Source: JADJPO01 sp963825645 (GTDB lineage: Bacteria > Actinomycetota > Actinomycetes > Actinomycetales > Kineosporiaceae). Taken from it: 64,000 nucleotides of DNA. The stretch spans positions 496,001-560,000 of the forward strand of contig CAWGTT010000002.1 of assembly GCA_963825645.1 (NCBI GenBank), in the 5' to 3' direction. Position 1 is the first letter of the stretch. Each line of letters opens with the position of its first letter. The position numbers and the translations under genes are program-made. The notes beneath the pieces were generated by a model. It did not search any database and had not been told where the DNA came from. It was given only the letters and a program-made list of their open reading frames with translations. Of this stretch, positions 45,901 to 53,361 are shown piece after piece.

Positions 45901-48900
45901 AGCCCGAACTCGGCCACCGCGTCGAACGGGGCGTGCTGGCCGGCGAGCTTGATCACTTCGGTTTCGTCCTCGATGGTCTCGAAGGACGGGCCACCGGTTT
46001 CGCTCTTGACCAGCCGGGTGATCCGCATGTCCACCATCCGCTGGCGGTAGCGGTGCGGCACCGACTCGATGAACTGCTGACCGTCGAGGATCTTCGCGAT
46101 GTTCTCGTCGTCGAAGACTCGCGGCACACCGGGCAGGCCGAGGGCCGCACCGGTGACCACGACGGGCTCGGTGGACGGTGCCGGAGCGGCCGGAACCACG
46201 CGTCCTACGGACGCCGGGACGGGTTGGGCCACAACAGGTTGCGCGGCGGACGGCGCAGCCGCCGGGGCCGCGGCCGGCGTGGCGACAGGCGCACTCGCCG
46301 GGGTCGCGACGGGCGCGGCGACCGGCGGAGCTGGAGCCTGGGCATACCCGATCCCCGAGGCCCACAGGCCGCACAGGGCCTGGTTCACCGAGGCGGCGTC
46401 GCCGAGCTTGGGGTGGTTGGTGAACAGAGCCAGCACGTCATCGTGCTCCGAGCCGAGCACATCCTCGGCGAAGCCGTGCAGTGCCTTCTTCGGGCCGACC
46501 TCGACGAACACCCGGGCGCCCGCCGCATAGAGCGTCTGCAGGCCCTTGACGAACTGGACCGGGGAGGCGACCTGCTTACCGAGCATGTCGAGCATGTCCT
46601 CGACCGTCGAGTCCTCGGGGTAGAACTCCCCGGTCACGTTGGCCACGATCGGGCGCACCGGCGGCTTGACGTCCAGGCGGCGCAGCTGCTCGACCAGCGG
46701 CACGCTGGCCGGGGCCACGATCGAGGTGTGGAAGGCATGGCTGACCGGGATCCGGATCGCGTTCATCCCGGCAGCGCCGAAGACCTCGATCGCCTGTTCC
46801 ACGGCAGCGGTGGCACCACCGACGACGGCCTGGCTGCCGCTGTTGATGTTGGCGACCACGACGTAGCCGCCGCCGCTGTGCACCTCGTCGACGATCCGCT
46901 GGATCTCCGTCAGCGGCCCGAACACCGCGGCCATCGCGCCCTTGTCCGGAACCTCAAGGGTGGCCATCTCCCGGCCCCGGGCGCTGACCGCCTCCAGTGC
47001 CGCCTCGAAGGTCAGGGATCCGGCGGCGACCAGCGCGCCGTACTCACCCAGGCTGTGCCCCATCACCATGTCGGGGCGCACACCGTAGGTCTCCAGCAAC
47101 CGGGCCATCGACAGGTCGGTGGCCAGCACGGCCGGCTGGGTGATCTCGGTCTGCAGCAGCCGCTTGGTCAGCTTCTTGACCGCGGCCGGGTCGTCACCGT
47201 CGATGAAGATGTAGGAGGAGAGCGTGCGGCCGAGCAGCGGGGTCATCACCGCGTCGGCCTGGGCGAAGGTGTCGGCGACCACCGGCTCGGTGCGCCGCAA
47301 CCCGTCCAGCATGTTCACGTACTGGGAGCCCTGGCCGGTGAACAGGAACGCCACCTTCGGCGCCGGCCCACGGCCGACGAACACGCCTTGGGAGCGGAGC
47401 ATCCGCCACAGGGCCGCTGACGCCGGGGCGGGGGTGTCGAACGCCTTGATGGTCTTGCCGATCTTGGACGCGAGGTCCTTGGCGTCGGCGTAGTCGATCG
47501 CCACCCGCACGGCGGCATCGGCCAGCGCCGGATCGGGTGCGGCAGGCGGTGCCGCGGCGACGCCGGTGCCCGCCTTGGCCTGGGCCAGGTGCTCGCGCAG
47601 CTGCGCCACCACGGCGGCGTCGTCCGCACCGCCGACAACGAGCGCACCGCGCTGCGGCGCCCGGGCCACCGGCGCCGGAGCGGCCGGAGCGGCCGTGACG
47701 GACTCGGTGACCTGCGCCTGAGGCTGGGCGGCGGCGAACACGCGCGGTTCGTGCCGGTACCGGCCGGGCACGTACTCCTCCAGCACCGCGTGGAAGTTGG
47801 TGCCGCCGAAACCGAAGGCACTCACTCCGCCGCGCCGGACGTCGCCGTCGGAGGGCGCCGGCCACTCGCGCAGGGAGGTGTTGACCCGGAACGGGACGTC
47901 GTCCCAGTCGACGTTCGGGTTGGGGTCGTTGAAGTTCAGGGACGGAGTCATCACCTTGTCGTGCAGGCTGCGCGTCATCTTGAACAGGCCGGCCGTACCA
48001 GCCGCGGCCTTGAGGTGGCCGATGTTGGACTTGACCGAGCCGAGCCCGATCGAGCCCGGGGCGGCGCCGGCCGCACCGAACACCGCGGTCAGGCTGGACA
48101 GCTCCGCGGCGTCACCGACCCGGGTCGAGGTGCCGTGGGCCTCGATCATGCCGGCCGAGGCCGGGGACGCGCCCGCCATCGTCCAGGCCCGCTGGACGGC
48201 CAGCTTCTGACCCACCGGGTTGGGCGCGGTGATCCCCTTGCCCTTGCCGTCGCTGGACCCGGCCAGACCGGTCAGCACCGCGTAGATCCGGCGGCCCTGC
48301 TTCTCGGCGTCCTCGAGGCGCTGCAGCACGAACAGTGCCGCGCCCTCACCCATCACGAACCCGTCGGCACCGGCGTCGAACGGCCGGGTGCCGGTGGCCG
48401 AGAGCGCGCCGATCTTGCAGAACTTCACGAAGGCGGCGACGCCGTTGTTGCGGTCGACCCCGCCGGTGATCACGGCGTCGTACTGGCCCTCGACCAGCCC
48501 GTCCACGGCCGCCCACATCGCGGCCAGGCCGGAGGCGCACGCCGCGTCGGTGGTGAAGTTGGGACCGCGGAAGTTGAACAGGTTGGCCACCCGGCCGGCG
48601 AGCACGTTGGACAGCTCACCGGGCATGGTGTCCTCGGTGATCTCGGTGAAGTTGGCCAGGAAGCGCTCCCTGGCCTCGGCGATCATCTGTTCCCGCAGCC
48701 CGGGCTCCAGGCCGGCGAAGGCCGGCGAGGTCTCCAGCGCCTGGATGAACTCGGGCAGCTCGATCCGCATGCTGGAGCGGTAGTGCTTCTCGCCGCCGAT
48801 GGCGTTGCCGAGCACCACGGCGACGTTCTCGGAGTCGACGTCCCAGTCCGGCCAGCCGGCGTCGACCAGCGCCGCACGCGCGGCGCTGATCGTCCAGCGC

Positions 48901-49187
48901 TGCCCCTCGTCCATCTGGTCGGCCACCGTCGGCGGCACCGGCAGCTTCCACTTTCTGGGCTCCCAGGGGAACTCGCGGACCCAGCCACCGATCTTGGTGT
49001 AGGTCTTGTCCGGGGCGTGCGGGTCCGGGTCGTAGTACAGCTCCGGGTCCCAGCGCTCCGGCGGGACGTCGCTGATCGAGTACCTGCCGCCGGTGATGTT
49101 GCCCCAGAAGGCCTCACCGGTCGGGGCATCGGGCATGATCGCCGACAGCCCGACGATGGCTACGGGGTTCATACCCGGGGTGCTCAT
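39936..49187 (-). CDS. KS-AT-KS-5xACP-KR-DH iterative fatty acid/polyketide synthase (PfaA-like)
   Basis: This 3083-residue enzyme has, in order: KS1 (5-470, Cys217 in DAACASGLAA, His in EAHGTSTR and IGHLKAAAG); malonyl-type AT (610-920, Ser712 in GHSLGEYGALVAAG); KS2 (1005-1510, Cys1255 in NAACASTTQA, SHETYTPARGG in place of the usual HGTGT, then GFTGHAMGAG); five carrier-like domains with Pro/Ala linkers; KR with its structural half (2230-2710, GAAGSI and SSVAGRFGNSGQVDYAAAN); and a double-hotdog DH (2760-3065, His2802 in DHRIDGTPVLPGVM). Every carrier has GVDTVKQAE, so the modified residue would be Thr1661, 1784, 1903, 2021 and 2133 instead of Ser. Tandem ACPs resemble PUFA synthases, but KS2 sits in between and no PfaB/C/D is present. 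Confidence 0.9.
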   Translation of the reverse strand: MSTPGMNPVAIVGLSAIMPDAPTGEAFWGNITGGRYSISDVPPERWDPELYYDPDPHAPDKTYTKIGGWVREFPWEPRKWKLPVPPTVADQMDEGQRWTISAARAALVDAGWPDWDVDSENVAVVLGNAIGGEKHYRSSMRIELPEFIQALETSPAFAGLEPGLREQMIAEARERFLANFTEITEDTMPGELSNVLAGRVANLFNFRGPNFTTDAACASGLAAMWAAVDGLVEGQYDAVITGGVDRNNGVAAFVKFCKIGALSATGTRPFDAGADGFVMGEGAALFVLQRLEDAEKQGRRIYAVLTGLAGSSDGKGKGITAPNPVGQKLAVQRAWTMAGASPASAGMIEAHGTSTRVGDAAELSSLTAVFGAAGAAPGSIGLGSVKSNIGHLKAAAGTAGLFKMTRSLHDKVMTPSLNFNDPNPNVDWDDVPFRVNTSLREWPAPSDGDVRRGGVSAFGFGGTNFHAVLEEYVPGRYRHEPRVFAAAQPQAQVTESVTAAPAAPAPVARAPQRGALVVGGADDAAVVAQLREHLAQAKAGTGVAAAPPAAPDPALADAAVRVAIDYADAKDLASKIGKTIKAFDTPAPASAALWRMLRSQGVFVGRGPAPKVAFLFTGQGSQYVNMLDGLRRTEPVVADTFAQADAVMTPLLGRTLSSYIFIDGDDPAAVKKLTKRLLQTEITQPAVLATDLSMARLLETYGVRPDMVMGHSLGEYGALVAAGSLTFEAALEAVSARGREMATLEVPDKGAMAAVFGPLTEIQRIVDEVHSGGGYVVVANINSGSQAVVGGATAAVEQAIEVFGAAGMNAIRIPVSHAFHTSIVAPASVPLVEQLRRLDVKPPVRPIVANVTGEFYPEDSTVEDMLDMLGKQVASPVQFVKGLQTLYAAGARVFVEVGPKKALHGFAEDVLGSEHDDVLALFTNHPKLGDAASVNQALCGLWASGIGYAQAPAPPVAAPVATPASAPVATPAAAPAAAPSAAQPVVAQPVPASVGRVVPAAPAPSTEPVVVTGAALGLPGVPRVFDDENIAKILDGQQFIESVPHRYRQRMVDMRITRLVKSETGGPSFETIEDETEVIKLAGQHAPFDAVAEFGLDAARDEALDVSTRLAIGSGLDALRDAGIPLVMRYKQTTLGTRLPEAWGLPDAMRDDTGVIFASAFPGYESFAADLEGYFTSRGHREQLLALEAVRARMNGTEPAAVEVDRRIGELRHELETHPYTLDRRFLFRALAMGHSQFAELIGARGPNTQVNAACASTTQAVCLAEDWIRAGRCRRVIIVSADDATSEHLLPWLTGGFLATGAAATDDVVADAATPFDKRRHGMIVGMGAAALVVESAEAARERGVQPICEVLATVTLNSAFHGTRLDVEHICGVMETLMSQAESRGVDRSAIAPSTMFVSHETYTPARGGSAAAEVNALRAVFGAHADQIVVTNTKGFTGHAMGAGIEDVVAVKALETGVIPPVPNYRVPDPELGSLNLSIGGSYDVHYALRLAAGFGSQIAMTLMRWTPLAGARRPLPNDLGYQHRIADAGVFQSWLNAAAGHDDARLEVDHRRLRVTDNGAGAVAAPAARAAVPVPAVASPAPVSAVVAPAPAAPAPVTPAAPVAPVAPAAPVPAAPAAPAEDPLVSTVVGIVAEMTGYPAELLDLDLDLEADLGVDTVKQAEVFAAVREKFDVERDPDLRLRDFPTLAMVIGWVRDKTGIAPVAAAPAAAPAPAAPVQPVPAAPAVPAPSVPAQPAPAEAAPVEDPVVSAVVGIVAEMTGYPPELLDLDLDLEADLGVDTVKQAEVFAGVREHFGVERDPNLQLRDFPTLTDVIGWVRSKTGIAPVAPAAAPAAPAAPVAAAPRCAQSVAAQPVPVEQAAPVEDPVVSAVTAIVAQMTGYPPELLDPDLDLEADLGVDTVKQAEVFAAVREHFDVERDPNLQLRDFPTLNDVVGWVRSKTGLAPVAAAPATEAPAAAATPAVAVPGEPAPSEAVAAPSDTTDELVDVVVRIVAEMTGYPPELLDLDLDLEADLGVDTVKQAEVFAAVREHYGVERDPNLQLRDFPTLNDVIGWVRERTGIQPEAAAGASTTAEPVAAPAGVQPEAVAAPSDTTDELVDVVVRIVAEMTGYPPELLDLDLDLEADLGVDTVKQAEVFAAVREHYGVERDPNLQLRDFPTLNDVIGWVRERTGIQPVSGATGSGEAVAEAAAAPAAPSAAPGAAALVTGDLAAIDRLPRRLPVAVMRPALSLCAPTGIHLGEGTRVVVMLDEGGVGESLAKRLGRLGVEVLTVEVGTATEDLLARLEEWTASGPVHGVYWLAGLDDEGSLDGMDLVTWREALRRRVKALYTTIRRLYDGTPFLVTATRLGGFHGYEPGGATAPLGGAVNGFAKAYQRECPTAVVKAVDLPLGRKTAALADVLIEETLHDGGCVEIGRPDVEHRAPGRIGIALETVPFTPLGPATPDHPDGDPLGPGGTALGADSVIVVTGAAGSIVSAITADLATGGGGTFHLLDLTPAPEAGDPDLQAFAADKESLKPVIAARLKEAGERATPVAIEKEISRIERRAAALAAVQAVEAAGGRARYHSVNLTDGDAVAAVMRAIQEESGRVDLLLHAAGLEISRVMPDKKPSEFDLVFDVKADGWFSLVHAVPDLPIGASVVFSSVAGRFGNSGQVDYAAANSLLCAIASGLRRTRPGMRAIALDWTAWGGIGMATRGSIPKIMEMAGVEMLPPEAGVAWIRRELASSDFAGEVVVAGRLGLMAAPPDRDSKGVLDLEAVAGKGISGHSPLTGEVDVDVNDGVVVRTTLDPSEQPFLNDHRIDGTPVLPGVMGMESFAEAALAGARLAGLDVGGESGYRVAALENVEFLAPCKFYRDQSRTITVRALLEPDHGGGDDLLVRCVLTAERLLAGSDTPRLDVHFTGTVRLTRAPWGEEHEDVPPPARGEGDQVGRDLVYRLYFHGPAYQVLESAGRAGEWTVGRMADPLPENHVPSDQQTVSGPRLSELCFQTAGLFEAGSTGELSLPNAVGSVRLVRDPNHVGGGLHAVLRVCDGQGAPVFDGHVADGEGRVVLRMQGYRTIALPVPMPEDVRDPLRAVLVG
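42657..42928 (-). repeat. ACP5 segment, near-identical to 42993-43264
   Basis: These 272 bp match the block 336 bp upstream in coordinates (42993-43264) with only about three substitutions, far closer than any other ACP pair in the gene. It encodes the fifth carrier domain and its linker. Confidence 0.9.
42993..43264 (-). repeat. ACP4 segment, near-identical to 42657-42928
   Basis: Partner of the preceding block: the fourth carrier domain and its DELVDVVVRIVAEMTGYPPE entry. The near-identity over 272 bp points to a recent duplication or gene conversion that set the carrier number to five. Confidence 0.9.
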
Positions 49188-50881
49188 GAGTGGTCCTTCC
49201 CATAGATCACGTCGGCAACCGCATTCATGTCGGCGAGCAGCCCGGCCTGAGCGGCGTAGACGGCATCGAGCGGGAGTTGAGAGGTGAGGGCTGCGGCCTG
49301 GGCGGCAGTGCCTTCGGCGGACCCCGCCACCCAGCGCAGCCCGTCTGCGGCGACCTGCTGCGCGGCCTCACGCGCGAACACCCGGCTGATCGCGGCCAGA
49401 GCGGGCGCATCGAAGCGGCGGTCGGTCTTCTCGTGCGCCGACCCCGCGGCCGCCGCTGCCGCCCGGCGGGCCGTGGCGCCGGAGGTCTCGGTCCAGGCGA
49501 TCAGCTCGCCGAGCCGGAACAGCACGTGCTGGTTGCGGGTCAGTCGACCCGCCTTGCAGGCCTCGAGGACGGCGGCCAGGCACTCATGCGCCAGCGCTGC
49601 GACGTCCGCGCCGACCTCGGGGTGGGCCTGGTGCAGCTCGTGCAGCCCGCGCGCGGCGTCCAGGTAGTGAGCGCCCCGGGACTTCAGGTGCGCCTGCCAG
49701 CGGTCCCGGGCGATGGTCATCTCCAGGATCTCCGAGGTGCCCTCGTAGATCGTGGTGATCCGGACGTCGCGCTTGATCTTCTCCACCGTGTACGGGCGCG
49801 TGTACCCGTACCCGCCGTGCGCCTGGATCGCCGCCTCGGCGGTGGCGTTGCCGAACTCGGTGGACAGGTACTTGGCGATCGCCCCCTCGGTGTTCAGGGC
49901 GCCCGGTACGGCGTCCGCGCCGACGGCAGCGTCGAGCCGGGCCGAGGTCTCCTCGACGAACGCCCGCGCCGCCTCGAGCCGGACGACGTGGGGCACGATC
50001 AGCTTGTGGGTGTACCCCTGCTTCTCGGCCAGCACCGACCCACCCTGCTCCCGGTTGCGGGAGTAGTCGATCGCCCGTTCCAGCGCGGACCAGCCGCCGC
50101 CGAGGCCGAAGGCGGCGACCATCACCCGGGTGTAGCCGAACACCTGCTGGGCCTGGACCAGCCCCTTGCCCTCTTCGCCACCGACCAGGTTGTCCACCGG
50201 CACGGTCACGTCGTCCAGGAACAGCGCAGCGGTGTTCGAGAGCCGGATGCCGTGCTTGTCCTCGGGCGGGGCGGTGGTGAAACCTTCGGTACCCCTCTCG
50301 ACGATGAACCAGCTCGGGCCGCCGGGCGCCAGGGCCAGGATCGTGGTGGCGTCGGCGATGGTGCCGTTGCTGATCCACTGCTTGCGGCCGTTGATCCGGT
50401 AGTGGGTGATCGTGCCCGCCTCGTCGGTGACCGGGGCGGCGGTAGTGGTCATCGCACCCAAGTCACTGCCGGCATCGGGCTCGGTGGCGCCGTAGGCGAA
50501 GACGAGGCCCTTCTCGGCGATCATCCCGAGCCACTGCTGGCGCTGCTCCTCAGTGGCCCCGACCAGGATCGGGTCGCTGCCGAGGAAGGTGGCGAAGACC
50601 GCGGTGGCCAGACCGATGTCGAAGCGCGCCATGAGCTCGCAGACCCGGTAGGAGTCGAACGCACCGCCGCCCATGCCGCCGTAGGCCTCCGGCACGAACA
50701 CCAGCTGCACACCCAGCTCGTCGCTGCACATCGAGCGGACGACGTCCTCAGGACAGACGTCGTCGTGGTCGAGCTGAAGCTGCCGCTCGGGGGGCAGCGC
50801 GGCGGAGACGTGGTCCCCGAGGGCCTCGAGCATAAGGTTGAGAGTCTCGGTGTCCAGGCCGTCGCCCTGCATCGCGTTCAT
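49184..50881 (-). CDS. Acyl-CoA dehydrogenase coupled to the multi-ACP synthase
   Basis: This 565-residue flavoprotein oxidises acyl thioesters at the alpha-beta bond and passes electrons to ETF. The FAD region FAYGATEPDAGSDLGAMTTT, RINGRKQWISNGTIADATTI, the QAHGGYGYTRPYTVEK stretch and the catalytic-base motif IYEGTSEILEMTIARDRW are all present. The C-terminal 180-residue extension resembles the large (DUF1974-free) dehydrogenase group. The stop overlaps the synthase start by four bases (ATGA) and the ATG overlaps a FadF fragment stop, so it is built into the synthase operon. It could install or read a double bond in the synthase product. Whether its substrate is on CoA or ACP is unknown. 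Confidence 0.9.
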   Translation of the reverse strand: MNAMQGDGLDTETLNLMLEALGDHVSAALPPERQLQLDHDDVCPEDVVRSMCSDELGVQLVFVPEAYGGMGGGAFDSYRVCELMARFDIGLATAVFATFLGSDPILVGATEEQRQQWLGMIAEKGLVFAYGATEPDAGSDLGAMTTTAAPVTDEAGTITHYRINGRKQWISNGTIADATTILALAPGGPSWFIVERGTEGFTTAPPEDKHGIRLSNTAALFLDDVTVPVDNLVGGEEGKGLVQAQQVFGYTRVMVAAFGLGGGWSALERAIDYSRNREQGGSVLAEKQGYTHKLIVPHVVRLEAARAFVEETSARLDAAVGADAVPGALNTEGAIAKYLSTEFGNATAEAAIQAHGGYGYTRPYTVEKIKRDVRITTIYEGTSEILEMTIARDRWQAHLKSRGAHYLDAARGLHELHQAHPEVGADVAALAHECLAAVLEACKAGRLTRNQHVLFRLGELIAWTETSGATARRAAAAAAGSAHEKTDRRFDAPALAAISRVFAREAAQQVAADGLRWVAGSAEGTAAQAAALTSQLPLDAVYAAQAGLLADMNAVADVIYGKDHS

Positions 50882-51099
50882 CGTGTCGTCCTTTCGACCG
50901 TTGGTGTCGGTGCCGGCTGAGCGCACGAACGCAGCAACAGCTCGGAGATGTCGGTGACCTCGACCTGCGGCGGGACGCCCGGACCGTGGTCCGCTCCGTG
51001 GCAACCGCCCTGCTCGCCGGCCACGGCCTGTACCCCGCCTGTCAGCATGACGATGCAGAAGGGGCACGCGGCGACGACGAGGTCGGGTTTGAGGTCCAT
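50878..51099 (-). pseudogene. C-terminal fragment of a FadF-type Fe-S oxidoreductase
   Basis: This 73-codon frame encodes DLVVAACPFCIVMLTGGVQA followed by VEVTDISELLLRS, which is the last CCG-type cysteine cluster and C-terminus of FadF/GlpC-like proteins. The rest of that protein (about 600 residues) is absent here. The stop still overlaps the acyl-CoA dehydrogenase start (ATGA), so the ancestor was coupled to it. A full-length relative begins at 63595. Bases 51100-51294 upstream show no gene. Confidence 0.65.
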
Positions 51100-51294
51100 T
51101 GCCTCGCGTGCTCTGTTGGTGTTGATTCGCTGACCAATGGTCTCATCATCCGCATTCGGGCGCCGCCCGCCCTTCAGCGGAACGAGAGCTCGCCGGATCG
51201 CGGCACACCCACCACCTTGGCACCCGGCCGAGCGCCGTACGAACCAGCACGAGTGTTTCCCTTCTCTTGGACCCGGCCACGTGAGGTGCGGCCG

Positions 51295-52275
51295 TCAGCC
51301 CCTTCGTCTGGCGATCTCGTCGGCCAGGGCAGGCAGGACGGTGTGCAGGTCGCCCACCACGCCGAAGTCGGCGATCGCGAAGATCGGCGCCTTGGGGTCC
51401 TTGTTCACGGCGACGATCGCCTTGGACCCCTGCATGCCGGCCCGGTGCTGAATCGCCCCGGAGATCCCGGCGGCCAGGTACAGCTGCGGCGCAACGGTCT
51501 TGCCCGTCTGACCGATCTGCATCTCGTGCGGGTACCAGTCCTGGTCGGTGGCCGCGCGCGAGGCACCGACCGCACCGCCGAGGGAGTCGGCCAGTCGTTC
51601 CAGCAGCTCGAAGGCGCCGGCCGAGCCGAGCCCACGACCACCCGCAACCACCACCCCCGAGTCGAGCAGCTCCGGGCGGCCCGAGGACTCCTTGACGGTG
51701 CGGGAGACCACCTGGACGGCGCTGGCCAGGTCGCTGAACGGCACCGATACCGACTCGACGGCCGCAGGGGCGGGCGGCTCGACCGGCTGCGCGGTGACGG
51801 AGTTGGGGCGAACGGTGATCACCGGGGTGCCACGGGTGACCGTGCTGGCGGCCAGCCATTGCCCCGCGACCACCGACTGTGTGGCCTGCGGTCCGTCGGC
51901 GCCGGCGACCACGTCGACCGCGTCGGTGATCACCCCGCTGTCCAGCGCCACGGCCAGACGTCCGGCGACGTCCTTGCCCTCCGGGCCGGAGGTGATCAGC
52001 ACGGCCGACACGTCACCGGCTCGCGCGAGCTGCGCCAGGGCCTCGGCCTTGGCAACCGCCAGATAGCCGTCCGCGTCGGCAGGTCCGGCCACGCTGTATA
52101 CGGTGACGGCACCGTAGCGACCCAGCTCGGCCACGACAGCGTCGTCGGCAGGACCGAACAGCACCGCCTTGACGGTGCCCAGGCGCTGGGCCAGAGTGAG
52201 CAGCTCGGTGGTGGCCTTGCGCAGGCCTGACGCGGATCCATCGGCTCGTTCGGCCAGAACCAGGACGTCGGACAC
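51295..52275 (-). CDS. etfA: Electron transfer flavoprotein alpha subunit
   Basis: This 326-residue subunit binds FAD and receives electrons from acyl-CoA dehydrogenases. The C-terminal FAD domain is clear: VVAGGRGLGSAGAFELLERL, GASRAATDQDWYPHEMQIGQ, then GKTVAPQLYLAAGISGAIQH and IVAVNKDPKAPIFAIADFGV. The GTG start at 52275 has a GAGGAG site 7 bp upstream; longer frames lack one. It follows etfB on the same strand by 52 bp and precedes the FadF fragment and the dehydrogenase. It should serve that dehydrogenase. Confidence 0.94.
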   Translation of the reverse strand: MSDVLVLAERADGSASGLRKATTELLTLAQRLGTVKAVLFGPADDAVVAELGRYGAVTVYSVAGPADADGYLAVAKAEALAQLARAGDVSAVLITSGPEGKDVAGRLAVALDSGVITDAVDVVAGADGPQATQSVVAGQWLAASTVTRGTPVITVRPNSVTAQPVEPPAPAAVESVSVPFSDLASAVQVVSRTVKESSGRPELLDSGVVVAGGRGLGSAGAFELLERLADSLGGAVGASRAATDQDWYPHEMQIGQTGKTVAPQLYLAAGISGAIQHRAGMQGSKAIVAVNKDPKAPIFAIADFGVVGDLHTVLPALADEIARRRG

Positions 52276-52327
52276 GGGGTACTCCTCAGGTAGTTCGATG
52301 ACGACGGGGAAGGACCGGCTGCACCGA

Positions 52328-53116
52328 TCAGATGAAGCCGCGAGAGGATAGGAAGTCGGCGATCTCCCCGGCCCCATTACACCCGTCGGCGCCGTCCACC
52401 ACCACGGTGCCGCCCTGCCGAGCAGGAGCAAGCTCGAGCTCGCGCACCCGACACGCAGCAGCTGACAGCCCCACCGCAGCCGCGTCGACGCCGAGATCGG
52501 ACAGGCTCACGGTGAGGACCGGCTTCTTCTTCGCACCCATGATCGCCTTGAAGGCCGGGTACCGGGCCTCACCGCTCTGGTCGGTGACCGAGACCATCAC
52601 CGGCGTGGGCGCGCTGAGCTCGGCGACCGAGGAGTCGGCGTGCCGGTGAATCGTCACCCGGTCCGCGTCGACCTGCAGCGAGGCCGCGAAGGTCAGCTGG
52701 GGAAGCCTGAGGCGCTGGGCCACCATCGCCGGCATCACGGACATCTCCGCATCGGTGGAGGCCATGCCGGTCAACACGATGTCGAACCCCACGTGCCGCA
52801 GCGCCGCCGCCAGCACCAGTGAGGTGGCCATGGCATCGGACCCGGCGATGGCAGGGTCCTGGACGTGCACCGCGCTCGCGGCGCCCATCGCCAGTGCTTT
52901 GCGCAGCGCGCTGGTCGCCGCCGGGGGCCCGACGGTCAGCGCTACCACTTCGGCGTCCAGGCCGGACTCGACCAGCCGGACCGCCTGCTCGACGGCGTAC
53001 TCGTCCAGCTCGCTCAGCCGACCCTCGACGGCATCGCGGTCCAGGGTGAGGTCCGGGGTGAAACTCCATGTACTCGTCGGTTCGGGCACGTACTTGACCG
53101 GAACGACGATCTTCAT
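52328..53116 (-). CDS. etfB: Electron transfer flavoprotein beta subunit
   Basis: This 262-residue subunit pairs with EtfA and holds AMP. It starts MKIVVPVKYVPEPTSTWSF, continues LSELDEYAVEQAVRLVESG, and has DIVLTGMASTDAEMSVMPAM and YPAFKAIMGAKKKPV, all typical of EtfB (the last includes the recognition-loop side). The ATG at 53116 is fixed by this N-terminus. It is the first gene of the etfB-etfA-(fadF fragment)-dehydrogenase-synthase-carboxylase series. Confidence 0.94.
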   Translation of the reverse strand: MKIVVPVKYVPEPTSTWSFTPDLTLDRDAVEGRLSELDEYAVEQAVRLVESGLDAEVVALTVGPPAATSALRKALAMGAASAVHVQDPAIAGSDAMATSLVLAAALRHVGFDIVLTGMASTDAEMSVMPAMVAQRLRLPQLTFAASLQVDADRVTIHRHADSSVAELSAPTPVMVSVTDQSGEARYPAFKAIMGAKKKPVLTVSLSDLGVDAAAVGLSAAACRVRELELAPARQGGTVVVDGADGCNGAGEIADFLSSRGFI

Positions 53117-53361
53117 CGCATCTCCCTGGGATCGGGTGGACTCCGTGCGCCGTGGCACTCGGTGCTCCTCGGGGCTCCGCTTGACCGTAAGACGGCACCT
53201 CCGCGGACGACCTGGGACCAAGGGGCCAGATTCCACAGGCTATCTTGACCAGCTCGTAACCCCGACGATGGCCCGGGACGTTGGACCCGTTGTCGGCCGG
53301 TCCGGGCGCGTCCGGGCGCGTCCGGGCGTCAGGGGCCGACGTCGGACCGGTGGCGCCGGCG

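Noticed and set aside
40878..47420. A 2180-codon open frame opposite the synthase gene
   Set aside because: It is the antisense image of G+C-rich codons; composition is Arg/Gly/His/Asp-rich with no domain, while the minus strand encodes clear KS, AT, ACP, KR and DH.
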